Assembly: GCA_963753545.1 (NCBI GenBank)
Contig: CAVWCQ010000008.1
Location: 1,054,001-1,118,000 of the forward strand
Source: CAVWCQ01 sp963753545
GTDB taxonomy: Bacteria > Chloroflexota > Anaerolineae > Aggregatilineales > Aggregatilineaceae
Length of the DNA stretch: 64,000 bases
Direction of reading: 5' to 3'
Part shown: piece by piece, positions 19,762 to 29,624 of the stretch
How positions within the stretch are numbered: the stretch's first letter is position 1
How the letters are laid out: each line of letters opens with the position of its first letter
Position numbers and translations under genes: made by a program
The notes under the pieces: model-generated
Databases searched by the model: none
What the model was told of the DNA's origin: nothing
The model's input: the letters and a program-made list of their open reading frames with translations, nothing else

Positions 19762-22250
19762 ATGGAGGAACAGCCGAGGCGAACGAGCGTCATCTGGCTT
19801 GGACGTCCTACCGAACATCTTGAAGCAGCCGCACCGCTGCTCAACCTCTACCACGTCCTCAGCGTTTCAGCACTCGTGACAGCACTGGAGCTGCAGATCG
19901 CCTCGACCGTGGTAATCGACGTCGAATTCGGCGGGCACTGATCCCACTGCCATTCTTGATCGGATTCGCCACCGTTGGCCGCAGGTGAAACTGGTGGCTG
20001 CCTGCCCGCGCTCGGACGGACTATCCGGGCGTGCCCTGACCGCCGATCACATTCTCAGCCTGCAAATGCCTCCTTCCGATTTCGCCGCGGCCCTGCACCA
20101 GATCGCAAGCGCGCTTCCGCCTGCGCCCCCTGCCGAGCAGATTCCACCGACTACCCAGGATTTAGTACAGGCGGCCTTTCTCTTTCTTGCCCAACTGGAT
20201 CAGAAAAATATCCTGGGCGATTTGCGCCATGTCGCCAAAAATACCGTCGCAGCCGACGATCTCGCCGTGCTGCTGGTCAATCCGGCCTTTTCTGATCTCC
20301 AGGATACGCTGAATCTGGGCACGCCGGGGACTTTTCTGCAAGTCTGCCGTGCCGAATTTGCGCGCCGCACCGAACAGGAACGGTTGGAATATCTGGGAGA
20401 AGAAGTCCTGGTCCGTTCGCGCGCGGGCCTGCCATCCACGACGAGCCATCTACGGGAAGCTGAAGCTGCCGGGGCCGAGTCGTATATGCGCATGCCGCTC
20501 ATTATGGAAAACCGGCTGGCCGGATTTGTTGCCGTATTTTCGTCCAAGGAAAGTGGTTTCCGCGGCCCTCATTTGCAGCTTGCCCGCCTGTTCACGGCTC
20601 AGATCGCTAACGCGATCCGCAACAGCAATCTTTTTCTGCGCCTGCGCCAGTTTGAGCAGCGCCAGAAAGCGATCAGTGAGGTCGCCCGGCTCATGACGGA
20701 AGATATGAGCCTGGACATTGTGCTGGCACGGGTTGTGCAAGAAGCCGTCGGAATGGTGGATGGACAGATGGGTGCCGTGCTGCTGGTTCAGGCCGACAAC
20801 AGCCTCGTAATCAGTGCTATTCACGGCGATGATCCGGGCGTGATTGGCCGTATCATTCCGGAAGGGGCAGGGCAGGCAGGGATGATTGCTAAAACCGGCC
20901 AGCCCAGTACCATCCGTGACTATTATTCCTGGGCGTCGGCGCTCTCGCGTGGGGGGCAATCTCCCCAACCGATTACCGTGTTAGGCGTCCCGCTGATCTA
21001 CAAGGGCGGCGTGCTCGGCGTGCTGCAAGTGGTCTTTAACGATCAGAACAGCGATGTTCAGGAACATCAGAACGTGCTGACTATGTTCGCGCCCCAGGCA
21101 GCAACGGCTATCGCTACCGCCCGCCTGCATGATGTGGTCCGGCGCGAACGCCAGCAGCTTCAGGCCATTCTCGATCACACAACGGCAGTGATCATCGTCT
21201 TTAACGCTGAGGGCCGTCTTTTACTGGCAAACCCGGAGGCCCAGCGCATTATCAAGCAGATGGGGATAACCGCCGAGCAGATCGCCAAGGGACGCGTCGA
21301 CGATGTGCTGCGGCTGGCGATGCCGGAGCAGCCGCCGCGCGTGCTGGCTGAGTTGGGCAGTGTGGCTGAGATCAACCTGGGCGACGCGGGTGAATATCTG
21401 ATGCATATCGCGCCGATCAGCCGTGAAGATGGCACCATCGAGCGCTATATCTGCGTGGCACAGGATGTCTCGGCACTGCGCCGCCTGGATCGCCTGAAAT
21501 CGGATTTGATTCATATTCTGTCGCATGACCTGCGTAATCCGCTGGGGTTGGCGCGCGGATCGCTCAGTCTGCTGCAAGAGACAAACAATGATATGACGCC
21601 CAGCGAGCGCGTCCAGCTTGTCGATATGCTGGATGGCAGCCTGGACCGGATGGACGAGTTGATCGATGATGTCGTCCGGTTGGAGGCTGCCGAAGAAATA
21701 GGCCACGATACAAGCCAACCCTATCTGCTGCTGCCGCTGGTCGATAAGGTCGTGAAGGAAAACAGGCGCAAGGCGGAACAGGGGCATCTTACCCTGAATT
21801 ACACGGTCCGAGAAAGCCCAACGCACCATTTGAGCGGGCACGCTCTGCTCGTCGCGCAGGCCGTCGATAACCTGATCAGCAATGCGATCAAGTACACGCC
21901 GGAAGGCGGGCGAGTCGATGTGCTGTTATTCGTCGAAGGGAACTGGATCGTGGTGGAAGTCAAAGATACGGGATATGGCATCCCGGAATCGAGTTTGCCT
22001 CTCCTGTTCCAGCGCTTTTACCGGGTCAAAGACCGCCGGAACTCGCCATATTTCGGGGTCAGGGTTGGGACTCTCTCTGGTGCAGGCGGCGGCGAAGATG
22101 CACGGCGGGCGGGTGACGGTGGAGAGTGCCATTGATGCTGGCAGCACCTTCCGCTTCTATCTGCCGCTGCATGAGCCGCAGGCAATTGACGAGGAGGACG
22201 ACGTTCTCCGGCTGGACCTGACGAAGCTGATCGGTGGGGTGAAGGGGTAG
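19762..22250 (+). CDS. GAF/PAS sensor histidine kinase (two frameshifts)
   Basis: Domain order: a receiver-like N-terminus of about 110 residues (SVIWLGRPTEHLEAAAPLL... STVVIDVEF), GAF domain 1 (DLVQAAFLFLAQLDQ...), GAF domain 2 (LDIVLARVVQEAVGMVDGQMGAVLL), a PAS-like sensor (LQAILDHTTAVIIVFNAEGRLLLAN), HisKA with the phospho-acceptor LIHILSHDLRNPLG, and HATPase_c (NLISNAIKYTPEGG, VKDTGYGIPE, SGSGLGLSLVQAAAKMHGG). The frame changes near 19935 and near 22045, both net +1; the middle frame runs 19985-22135. No membrane helix is present, so it is cytoplasmic. No response regulator gene is adjacent. Start 19762 is the best ATG, but its ribosome site is weak. Confidence 0.88.
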
Positions 22251-22255
22251 ACTGA

Positions 22256-22903
22256 CTACCCGGCCTCCCACATCTTTTGGACTGCTTGCACAATCGCTAA
22301 TGCGCCGGGCAGTTCATTTATCCACAGTGTTGGAATATGCAGTTCCAGGCGGGGAAGAAGCGGGGTCCGGTAATTGCCCATCTCTTCTGGCGCACTGACG
22401 GCAAATATTCCTGTTTTATCCAACCGGTTGAAGTCGCAGCGCTGCCGCAGCGGATCGATAATCCAGTATTCGCGCACCCCGGCCTTCTCATATTCCTCGA
22501 ATTTGTCGCCGTAATCACGAACCACACTTTCGGGCGATACCACCTCGATACAGATATCGGCTGGGCCAATCATCGCCGTGTCGGTCAATTGTCCGGGATT
22601 GCCGTTCAGGATGACCTGAATATCTGGCTCGCGAAATGAGTTGGTATTTTCCAGGCGCATGACAAAAGGTGCAGGTAGCGCCCGTCCAATAGGATTGAGT
22701 TCAAAATAGACATCCAGCAGATGGAGCAGGTACTTCGTTAGGAGCGTATGGCGTAACGATGCTGGGGTCACGTTAATCACAACTCCTCTCACCCATTCGT
22801 GAAATGTTGCGGCATAGGTCGCCAGGTAAGCATCAACAGATACGCCCGTAGCGACAATTTCGCCTGCTGGCTCACTTGCTGGTCGCGTGCTCGATCCTGG
22901 CAT
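22256..22903 (-). CDS. Uma2 family (DUF820) PD-(D/E)XK nuclease-like protein
   Basis: A 215-residue Uma2-type protein with the restriction-endonuclease-like core: FREPDIQVI (Asp of the PD motif) and ADICIEVVSPESVVRDYGDKFEEYEKAGVREYWIIDP, containing E-x-V-S-P-S and the Y-x-x-AGV-x-E-Y-W-I-D-P block. These genes are multicopy in cyanobacteria and Chloroflexota; their biological role is unresolved. It converges with the histidine kinase gene with only five bases between them. Confidence 0.88.
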   Translation of the reverse strand: MPGSSTRPASEPAGEIVATGVSVDAYLATYAATFHEWVRGVVINVTPASLRHTLLTKYLLHLLDVYFELNPIGRALPAPFVMRLENTNSFREPDIQVILNGNPGQLTDTAMIGPADICIEVVSPESVVRDYGDKFEEYEKAGVREYWIIDPLRQRCDFNRLDKTGIFAVSAPEEMGNYRTPLLPRLELHIPTLWINELPGALAIVQAVQKMWEAG

Positions 22904-22918
22904 GACGTTCGCGGCCTC

Positions 22919-23053
22919 CTATTCGTCCATATCCTTGAGCAATACCTCGATTTGTTCTCGCAAGCTGGTAATCTCGATTTCAACAATATTCCAGATAATC
23001 GGCAAATTCACAACGAAATAACCGTGCAGATAGAGCTTATAGTCCCTCGGCAT
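22919..23053 (-). pseudogene. Remnant of MNT/HepT toxin-antitoxin locus
   Basis: A 44-residue frame joins the typical HepT N-terminus (MPRDYKLYL) directly to a HepT C-terminus (HGYFVVNLPIIWNIVEIEI...LREQIEVLLKDMDE). About 60 residues, including the Arg of the R-x4-6-H RNase motif, are missing. Just upstream on the same strand (about 23054-23130) are scraps resembling the end of the MNT nucleotidyltransferase antitoxin (VINQERGIL, LRDELRPVVLSEVLYAEGL), split over two frames. The locus appears inactivated by an internal deletion. Confidence 0.6.
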
Positions 23054-23144
23054 AGAGAACCTCGCTCAAAACCACTGGGCGGAGTTCGTCACGCAGCATT
23101 CTTCCCTATCAGGATTCCTCGCTCCTGGTTGATCACTACTCTCA

Positions 23145-24077
23145 TTATAGTGCAAGAGCCTCCCGCAGCGCCGCCAACCGTTCGGGCCATTTTTCCAGGC
23201 GCTTCTTCTTCAGATTCTCGCGGATGACCCACGTCACATCAGGATCGTTCCATGCGGCCCAGCTCTGCATCATCGGGAAGCCCGGCTCCGGCGCGGCGGC
23301 AACTACCACGCTCACCGCATAGCCGAGCGCCTGCCGCAGCGTGCGCACCGGGTCCGATTTGCGCACATCACCGCCGGGCAGGGTACGCAGATAAGCAAGC
23401 GCGTTGTAGTGCATATCCAGCGCGGCAAGGGCGTGATCCCGCTCCTTGAGCAGCGCAGGCTCAGCCAGTCCCGCGATGATAACCCGCCACTCGTAGGGGC
23501 TGGCATCAATCGACACACGTTGCATCCGGAGGAAGGTGCTGTCCCAGGTCCGATCCAGCATCCGCTGCAAGCCCATCGCGCCCGCTTCGCAAATCCGCCA
23601 CAGGGAACTGCTGCCCATTTCCAGCAGGGCGGAGACTCCCGCTTCGATGTGGTGGAATACGGCGGCCCATTCGCCAAGACCCACCGCCGCGCAGAATTGT
23701 GGCATCTGCAAGGGTGATTCGGGATCACTGCCGAAAATCGCGGGAGGGTAGCGGTTCGCCAGCCGCCGCAGCAGCCATTCGGTGGTCACATAACTGTGGT
23801 GGAGCGACAAGTCCGGCGCGGTGCAGATGGCGGCGATCTCGTCACCGAAGGCCCCGACAAGTTCCAGATCGCCGCGCGGTCCCGGCAGGTTGCTGTGATC
23901 GATCAGATAGTCTTCCAGGGCCATGATATCAGGATCGTTGAGGTGGACACGCAGCGAGGCATTCAGGCTGTAACGGGCCAGATTAAAATCACCGGGCGAG
24001 AGCAGTCCAGGGCTGTTCAGGGCGGCCAGGATCAGCGGGCGAAGGGTCTGGCGGTACGTTTCTCGTTTGGAGGACAT
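23145..24077 (-). CDS. Conserved hypothetical protein
   Basis: A 310-residue soluble protein that I do not recognise. It is mainly helical by composition, with paired helices (EWLLRRLANRYPPAIF, GEWAAVFHHIEAGVSALLEM, HALAALDMHYNALAYLRTL) and a C-terminal segment (DPDVTWVIRENLKKKRLEKWPERLAAL) that resembles HEAT-like helical repeats. No signal peptide and no catalytic motif are visible. It is divergently arranged with the small gene at 24127. Codon use matches that of its neighbours. Confidence 0.7.
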   Translation of the reverse strand: MSSKRETYRQTLRPLILAALNSPGLLSPGDFNLARYSLNASLRVHLNDPDIMALEDYLIDHSNLPGPRGDLELVGAFGDEIAAICTAPDLSLHHSYVTTEWLLRRLANRYPPAIFGSDPESPLQMPQFCAAVGLGEWAAVFHHIEAGVSALLEMGSSSLWRICEAGAMGLQRMLDRTWDSTFLRMQRVSIDASPYEWRVIIAGLAEPALLKERDHALAALDMHYNALAYLRTLPGGDVRKSDPVRTLRQALGYAVSVVVAAAPEPGFPMMQSWAAWNDPDVTWVIRENLKKKRLEKWPERLAALREALAL

Positions 24078-24126
24078 CGGTTAAAATCCTACGGTATCGG
24101 CCTGTCAGAATAAGGAGTGCTGCCTG

Positions 24127-24384
24127 TTGAAGCGTTATCCTCATATCTGGGAATACTGCGAACTGCGGCAAGAGATCACGCAGGGCGTGATGCACCGCCA
24201 GTATATCCTGTTTTACCGCGTCGGCGAGGCAGCGGAAGAAGTGACGATTGTTAACCGGGAGAGCGCCATCGCCCAGCTTGGTCTGGAAGGCTGGGAGATG
24301 GTCGGAACATCCGGTTCGTTTATGCACGACAGCAGCGGCTTCCGGTTTTTCTTTAAGCGCCCGCGCACCGTTCCAGGAGAGTAA
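24127..24384 (+). CDS. Small DUF4177-like protein
   Basis: An 85-residue soluble protein. The C-terminal part IAQLGLEGWEMVGTSGSF...FRFFFKRP has the pattern of DUF4177-type proteins (L-x-x-L-G-x-E-GWE-M/L-V followed by an FFKR strand). A TTG start at 24127 is inferred from AAGGAG nine bases upstream; no suitable ATG is available. Function is unknown. Confidence 0.65.
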   Translation: MKRYPHIWEYCELRQEITQGVMHRQYILFYRVGEAAEEVTIVNRESAIAQLGLEGWEMVGTSGSFMHDSSGFRFFFKRPRTVPGE

Positions 24385-24428
24385 AAACCGCAAAGCGTGC
24401 AGGGGAAAGGCATCGTCGGGGCAAGGTG

Positions 24429-25457
24429 TCACCGCCGCCGGTACTGATAATCTCTGTCGTCGCGGTAGCGGCGTTTGCGGCGATTTCGCCCCGTGAGCAC
24501 GTTCCAGAACCAGCCCAGGATGTTCCCCAGCAGCGGTATTTCCGTGATCACGCCCAGCACGGCGAGCACCGTCCCCGCGACGCTGGCCTGCGGCACCGTC
24601 AGCCCGCCCAGCACATAGTTAACGTCTACTTGCAGCGTCTGGCCCCAGATCGGCGCAGTGATCGCGGTGGCCCCGCTGCCCGGCCTCGGCTCCCAATAGA
24701 TGTTCAGCCCCAGCGCGATCACCGAACTGCCGGAGTGATCTGCCTTTAGCGTCCAGCGCCATTCTACTGTGCCGCCGCGCTCCAAGACCTGCTGCGCTGG
24801 CTCGATGCCATCCACGTTGAAGTCCGGCGCGGAGATGGTCGCCGTGACGTAGGCGACATACAGGTCGTAGCGATCGGTGAGCAAAATCGGCGTAGCGACA
24901 ACCTCGTGCGAGTCAATCTCCGCGACAGGTTGCAGCGCGCCATTCTCCAGCATTTTCAGTTTGATGCGGACCGAATCGGCTCCGTCCACGCGGAACGACT
25001 TCGGCCATTCCATCTCAACCACGCGCTGCTCATAGCCGCCCGATATCGCTGTGTTGGCCCCGCCCTGCCCGTCAGGGGCGATTTGTGCCTCCGCAGCAAC
25101 CGCCAATGGGGCCACCGTTACGCCCGTATCCTGGTTTAACACAACGTCGGTAGTCAGCGGTGGCGATCCGGCGGGAGGCGCTTCCTGAGCCGTGGTCACG
25201 GCGGAAAAATCGGTGCTCGGCTGCATGGCATCCGGGGCAATTTCCGGCTGGATGGGCACTGTCGACACGTTCCCCTGCATATCTGCATCTGTCACCACGC
25301 CCAGCGGTCCGGGGTTTGAGGCGACTTCCTGCTGCGTATAGAGCACGCCTCCGGTCGTCCGGTTTTCAGATGGGGTAGGGCCAATTGCTCCCCACAGGAT
25401 CAGGGCGGCCAGTGCCAGGATCGCCAGCCCGACCAGCATAAAGACGAAACGTCGCAT
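24429..25457 (-). CDS. Membrane-anchored extracytoplasmic protein
   Basis: A 342-residue protein with an uncleaved N-terminal helix (FVFMLVGLAILALAALILWGAI), a low-complexity Pro/Thr/Ala stretch, a beta-rich domain (QRVVEMEWPKSFRVDGADSVRIKLKML, YDLYVAYVTATISAPDFNV, GGTVEWRWTLKADHSG), and a second hydrophobic segment near the C-terminus (AGTVLAVLGVITEIPLLGNILGWFW) followed by a very basic tail RRKRRYRDDRDYQYRRR. The mid-domain looks like an Ig-like or caspase-adaptor sandwich. AAGGAG precedes the ATG. It is probably co-transcribed with the gene at 25474, 16 bases away. Confidence 0.68.
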   Translation of the reverse strand: MRRFVFMLVGLAILALAALILWGAIGPTPSENRTTGGVLYTQQEVASNPGPLGVVTDADMQGNVSTVPIQPEIAPDAMQPSTDFSAVTTAQEAPPAGSPPLTTDVVLNQDTGVTVAPLAVAAEAQIAPDGQGGANTAISGGYEQRVVEMEWPKSFRVDGADSVRIKLKMLENGALQPVAEIDSHEVVATPILLTDRYDLYVAYVTATISAPDFNVDGIEPAQQVLERGGTVEWRWTLKADHSGSSVIALGLNIYWEPRPGSGATAITAPIWGQTLQVDVNYVLGGLTVPQASVAGTVLAVLGVITEIPLLGNILGWFWNVLTGRNRRKRRYRDDRDYQYRRR

Positions 25458-25473
25458 GGCTCAATCTCCTTGG

Positions 25474-26043
25474 TTACATGTCCTGATCCAGGTTTTGCGA
25501 CAGGGCCTGCCAGTAGGCGGCATAAACGCCCTGGTGTTTTTGTCCCAGTTCGGAGGCTGGTGTGCCGTTTAGCAGAGCCAGCACATCATCTATCCAGGCC
25601 GCCAACTCGTCAGCCGACGCCTGAGCAACGGCAGCCCGCATCTCGCGCACATCATTTTCAACCAGTGTTTTGTCGGCAACCCCGCGCGCCAGAACGGCAA
25701 TGACGGCCTGCGTGATTGAACTTAACAGGCGTTCGAGCGTGATCTCTTCTTCTTGCTCTTGAGTCGAATTCAGGATACCCGTTTGTACGCCGGACAAAAT
25801 CGATTCCCAGGCGCGGTCATACCGCGTCCCGGTCGGCATCGTATCTTCGGGGTGGTGCAGGAGATTCAACACGGCGGCGAGGAAGATGGTTTCCTCATCC
25901 CACTTCGCGTCTCGCACCTGATGCAGCAGGCGGATCAGGTTGGATCGCCACTCTGTCTGGAGATCAGGGCGGGCCAGCAGTACAACAACCGTGTTGCTGA
26001 TCACCTGGTTAAGCTGTTCGGCTGTCAATCCACGACTTGCCAT
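25474..26043 (-). CDS. Hypothetical helical protein
   Basis: A 189-residue soluble, helical protein I do not recognise (SRGLTAEQLNQVISNTVVVLLARP..., ETIFLAAVLNLLHHPEDTMP, LLSSITQAVIAVLARGVADKTLV). The ATG at 26043 is preferred to an in-frame TTG at 26082. Its stop lies 16 bases before the start of the membrane-anchored gene at 25457, so the two genes likely form one unit and may work together. There is no signal peptide, membrane helix or catalytic motif. Confidence 0.65.
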   Translation of the reverse strand: MASRGLTAEQLNQVISNTVVVLLARPDLQTEWRSNLIRLLHQVRDAKWDEETIFLAAVLNLLHHPEDTMPTGTRYDRAWESILSGVQTGILNSTQEQEEEITLERLLSSITQAVIAVLARGVADKTLVENDVREMRAAVAQASADELAAWIDDVLALLNGTPASELGQKHQGVYAAYWQALSQNLDQDM

Positions 26044-26115
26044 GCCCCGCTTGCCTCGAGTCTCTCTGCGCCTGTACTTCAATGATACAATGTTCCGATG
26101 TTCTTTGCCGCAACT

Positions 26116-27390
26116 CTACTGCGGTAAATAATCCGGCGAGTAGGGCATATCGGTAATCGTAAATTCGGTCAACGCCTGAACGATAGACACGCTGATCCAG
26201 GCACGGCTGCCGTCTTGCAGGCCAATCAGGTACCACTGGTTGTCGGGGCTGCGCGCGTAAATATCGATTTTGGTATTGAGCGGCAGGCGAACCACAATAT
26301 CGTAATCCTCTCCAGGGCCAGAGCGAATGTTGTTCGTTTCGTAGGTTGTGATACCCTGTCCCTGCACCGGGCCGTAGGGTCGGACGGGCGCGGGCGGCGC
26401 GTCTTCAAAACTGGGCATGACCAGTCCATCGGGGGGAACCCAGCCAATCCACATCGCCGGAACCCAGCCCGTCAGCCCCTCGTAGGTGACGATATACAGC
26501 CAGTCACCTGCCGGGTTCTGACCGAGCACGTTCAGCGGCAGACCCGCCTCGGCGACATCATTCGTATAGGTTGCCGGGTCAGGGTGGCGGTGCAGCGGCA
26601 GATCTTCGGCAGGCACGGCATTCCCCGGCAGGGGGATCCGCTCCATGTGCGGCATGATTTCAATAGGCAGATTCGCGACATCGGCCATTACATAGGGTGC
26701 GGGAGGAGCCGCCGAACCATCCGGGGCAATGGTCTGGGCATACCCGGCGAAAATCACCGATCCGGTTTTTGACAGGATCGTTTCGTGAGACAGCGCGTTG
26801 ACCGTCAGATTTCCGCCGCTGCCTTGCAGAACTACCGAGCCGTTGATCGCCAGATCGACGCCGTTGACGTTGAGCATGGTCAGTATCTTGTCCAGCGACT
26901 GCACCATGACGCCGGGCCGCGCCAGATCGCCGCAGGGGGAGGGTTGCGCCTCGCTGCTCAGGGTGAAGGCCGCGCCGGGCAGGTATTTATTCACGGTTTG
27001 GATGTCCAGCACCGCCGGGCCGACGACGACCAGGGTTACGTAGTCGCGGCTGGTGTTGGAGATGGGCAGGTAAATCAGCGCCAGATTCCAGGCGGTGCCG
27101 TCACCCGGCCCGACCTGGATCGTTTTCGCCATGACCAGCGGAACGGCGCTCCCGGTAGCCGAAACGGTCTGTCCATCGGTTGTCTCGACGGTGACGCTGC
27201 CCGAAGCGGCGCAGACCGTGCCGAGACTCATCGCCGCGCAGTTAGCCAGCACGGCGCTTTCCGCCGCCATATAAACCGCCTGGCAGTTCAGAGCATCACC
27301 CGACTGCGCCTGAGCCGGAGCGATTGTGGGAAATGAGCCGATGATCGCCAGGATCACCAGCAGTATGAAAGCGACTGTCTTTCGCTGCAT
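26116..27390 (-). CDS. Secreted protein with SH3b domains
   Basis: A 424-residue exported protein. The signal peptide QRKTVAFILLVILAIIGSFPTIAPAQA follows a GAGGAAAA site and the ATG at 27390. A beta-rich N-terminal domain with paired cysteines (LNCQAVYMAA...LANCAAMSLGTVCAASG) is followed by a middle region with TILSKTGSVIFAGY. Two SH3-like modules follow (TYTNDVAEAGLPLNVLGQNPAGDWLYIVTYEGLTGWVPAMWI and TYETNNIRSGPGEDYDIVVRLPLNTKIDIYAR...AWISVSIV). Similar N-terminal domains occur repeatedly in Anaerolineae secretomes. The role is probably surface ligand binding. Confidence 0.75.
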   Translation of the reverse strand: MQRKTVAFILLVILAIIGSFPTIAPAQAQSGDALNCQAVYMAAESAVLANCAAMSLGTVCAASGSVTVETTDGQTVSATGSAVPLVMAKTIQVGPGDGTAWNLALIYLPISNTSRDYVTLVVVGPAVLDIQTVNKYLPGAAFTLSSEAQPSPCGDLARPGVMVQSLDKILTMLNVNGVDLAINGSVVLQGSGGNLTVNALSHETILSKTGSVIFAGYAQTIAPDGSAAPPAPYVMADVANLPIEIMPHMERIPLPGNAVPAEDLPLHRHPDPATYTNDVAEAGLPLNVLGQNPAGDWLYIVTYEGLTGWVPAMWIGWVPPDGLVMPSFEDAPPAPVRPYGPVQGQGITTYETNNIRSGPGEDYDIVVRLPLNTKIDIYARSPDNQWYLIGLQDGSRAWISVSIVQALTEFTITDMPYSPDYLPQ

Positions 27391-27545
27391 TCGCTTTTCC
27401 TCGATTTTGATAACGAACGATTCCGGCGCTAAGTATAACGTATCCTGGCCCAGCGCGAGTCCCACGCTTTTCCTATGTTTGGCAAGTGCAGCCAGCAATC
27501 AGCATATAATGCGTATAGGTTTTTTTGCACAGGAGGTCTGCGCCC

Positions 27546-28853
27546 ATGATCAAGCACCTGCTCACGATTCTGCTGCTGCTTGCCCCTTTGCTTCCAGCCC
27601 CGCTCACCGTGCATGCTCAGGCCCCGGCGATCATCACCTTCGAGAGCGACCTAGAGGCTGTATCCTTCGCGGCGCTTGAAGTGGGGGAAACCACCGTTAC
27701 CCTGTCCTGGCATGCCGTGAATGCTTATGAATACCGCATGGCGCTTGATCGGTATCACCTGGGGCAGTGGGAGTCCGTGTTGGGGGACGGCGAAACGCTG
27801 GAACCTATCGGATCGCGTGATGTGCTGCTCCAGCCAAGCGGGACATTCGCCCCGCCGACTTTCCGCCTGGCGATCCTGGACAGCGAAGGCCGCGCCCTCG
27901 ATGAACGGCTGCTGGTCATCAACTTCGCCCAGGAAGAGCCGCCGCACCTGCCGACGATTGAGTTATTTGAAATGGGCAGTAACTACGTCGTGACCTACGA
28001 GGTGCGGGCGCAGGATGCGCGGATTCCGGTTTCGTGGAAGGTCAGCGGGCGCACGCCGACTTCGCAGATCGTGTTTGAGCAGTTCACGGCGGATGGCGGT
28101 ACGGTGACGGTCGAACTCTCGCGCCCGGTGCTGTGGCTGCCCTCTGAGGGTCACGGCGTGATCAAGCCATTTCTCACAGGCGAAGACGATCTGCGCTTCC
28201 GCATGAGCGTGGTGGATGCGGTCTCCGGCAGGGTCTATGATACGGCGTCGGCCAGTGCCCTGGTGATCGCCGCCCCGCCGCCCACTCTGCCCGCTGCTAC
28301 CCCTGTTCCGGCTCTGACACAACCTCCGGCTTCCAGCGTTCCGGCTGGCTTAACGTTCCGCACGGACTGCCCGCAGGTTGGATCGCAGGCGCGCGGCTGG
28401 ACCGATTCACAGCCTTACCTTGCACCGGACCGCAGGCATATCGCCTACAGCAGTAATCAGGTTGGGTTGGCGGCGCTGGTGATCACGAACGCGGATGGCA
28501 GCGGGGAAGTCCGGCTGCCAGCGGCCAACCTGGGGATTCCGCTCAGTGCCCCGGCATGGTCGCCGGACGGATCGCGGATCGCGTTCAGCAACTATGCGAT
28601 ATCGCAGCCGGGCGGCGGGCAGATTTATGTGGTGAATGTCGATGGAACCGGGCTGACTCCGGTAGCACCCTACACGGGCTATTATGACAGCCTCGCCTGG
28701 TCGCCGGATGGCTCACAGATCGCCTATACAAATGGGACGGCGCGCGGTCATGGGTCCGGCACACAGGTGGGTGATTATACGATCATGATCGTCAGCGCAG
28801 GCGGCGGAAACCCGCAGCCTGTCGGGGCAGGGTGCGATCCGTCGTGGTGGTAG
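27546..28853 (+). CDS. Secreted TolB-like beta-propeller protein
   Basis: A 435-residue exported protein (signal peptide IKHLLTILLLLAPLLPAPLTVHA; AGGAGG before the ATG at 27546). Residues 25-230 form a beta-sandwich region (ALEVGETTVTLSWHAVNAYEYRMAL). After a Pro/Ala linker come PD40 blades (YLAPDRRHIAYSSNQVG, WSPDGSRIAFSNYA, WSPDGSQIAYTNGT). There are only about three to four propeller blades, fewer than a complete TolB propeller, so it may pair with another domain. Divergent from the SH3 protein at 27390, sharing a 155-base promoter region. Confidence 0.75.
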   Translation: MIKHLLTILLLLAPLLPAPLTVHAQAPAIITFESDLEAVSFAALEVGETTVTLSWHAVNAYEYRMALDRYHLGQWESVLGDGETLEPIGSRDVLLQPSGTFAPPTFRLAILDSEGRALDERLLVINFAQEEPPHLPTIELFEMGSNYVVTYEVRAQDARIPVSWKVSGRTPTSQIVFEQFTADGGTVTVELSRPVLWLPSEGHGVIKPFLTGEDDLRFRMSVVDAVSGRVYDTASASALVIAAPPPTLPAATPVPALTQPPASSVPAGLTFRTDCPQVGSQARGWTDSQPYLAPDRRHIAYSSNQVGLAALVITNADGSGEVRLPAANLGIPLSAPAWSPDGSRIAFSNYAISQPGGGQIYVVNVDGTGLTPVAPYTGYYDSLAWSPDGSQIAYTNGTARGHGSGTQVGDYTIMIVSAGGGNPQPVGAGCDPSWW

Positions 28854-28862
28854 AGGATCATC

Positions 28863-29309
28863 ATGGGAGTACTTTACGATCTGGTTATTGCTGATGAAGG
28901 CGCTGCCAAGGCGATTGGAACAACAAAACGCCTCTTTGAAGACTTTCGAGTCTTTCCAACAAAGATGCTCGATCCGGTCACACTGGATGGACTTTTTTCT
29001 TTGATTGATCCCGCTTCGCCTGAGATCGAATCCTGGTGGAAAGACCCCCTTTATGAAGAAGAGGAATTGTCGGTCTACCAATTGCCTCCCTTCTTTATCG
29101 ATAAGCTGTCTCACCTGCTGGAACAGGAGCGCAGCCAGCTGGCACAACGATGGGGACAGACCGAAGAAATGCAATGTTTCTATAAAATGTATGACCTGAC
29201 TTCGGCAGAGATAGATGCAGATACCAGTAATCTGGTGGATGATCTATGCTGGTTTGCGTCTGAAGCGAATGAGAGGGGAAAGCGCATTTTTCTACGCTGC
29301 CTTCCGTAA
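28863..29309 (+). CDS. Hypothetical acidic protein
   Basis: A 148-residue acidic soluble protein, nine bases after the propeller gene. It has no signal peptide and no recognised motif; helices such as AAKAIGTTKRLFEDF and PPFFIDKLSHLLEQERSQLAQRW can be seen. Its base composition is more AT-rich than that of its neighbours and it is followed by a 315-base AT-rich gap, which may point to recent acquisition. Function unknown. Confidence 0.6.
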   Translation: MGVLYDLVIADEGAAKAIGTTKRLFEDFRVFPTKMLDPVTLDGLFSLIDPASPEIESWWKDPLYEEEELSVYQLPPFFIDKLSHLLEQERSQLAQRWGQTEEMQCFYKMYDLTSAEIDADTSNLVDDLCWFASEANERGKRIFLRCLP

Positions 29310-29624
29310 TGCCTGTTATATAGTAACTAACAAACGTTTAAAAAAAATTAGTTGATCACTTCCACGAGGAGCGACCCCGCTACACCCCCCCTTTTCGGTT
29401 TCACGACAAACCGTTCTCTAACTGTCCACATACTTCGCTTTTGAGGCAGGTATATTACCGGTTACTCTAACAGCGGTTCCATTCCCCACTATGATCAGTA
29501 TAGCACGAATGTTCCCCCAAAATACTCCTTTAAAGTTGAACCTTAAGTACGAATTTAAACATATAAGAGAGAACAATGTGCATAATAGCTGACGATTGGC
29601 GTCGCTGGTCTGGCAGGGGATTGG
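29310..29624. other. AT-rich intergenic region
   Basis: No gene, tRNA or convincing hairpin is seen. The stretch is clearly richer in A+T than the surrounding genes and contains several ATG-less short frames only. It could hold the promoter-distal flank of an old insertion, but no inverted or direct repeats were found. Confidence 0.4.

Noticed and set aside
29310..29624. Possible small gene or RNA in the AT-rich gap
   Set aside because: No start with a ribosome site, no stable hairpin and no tRNA cloverleaf could be found.
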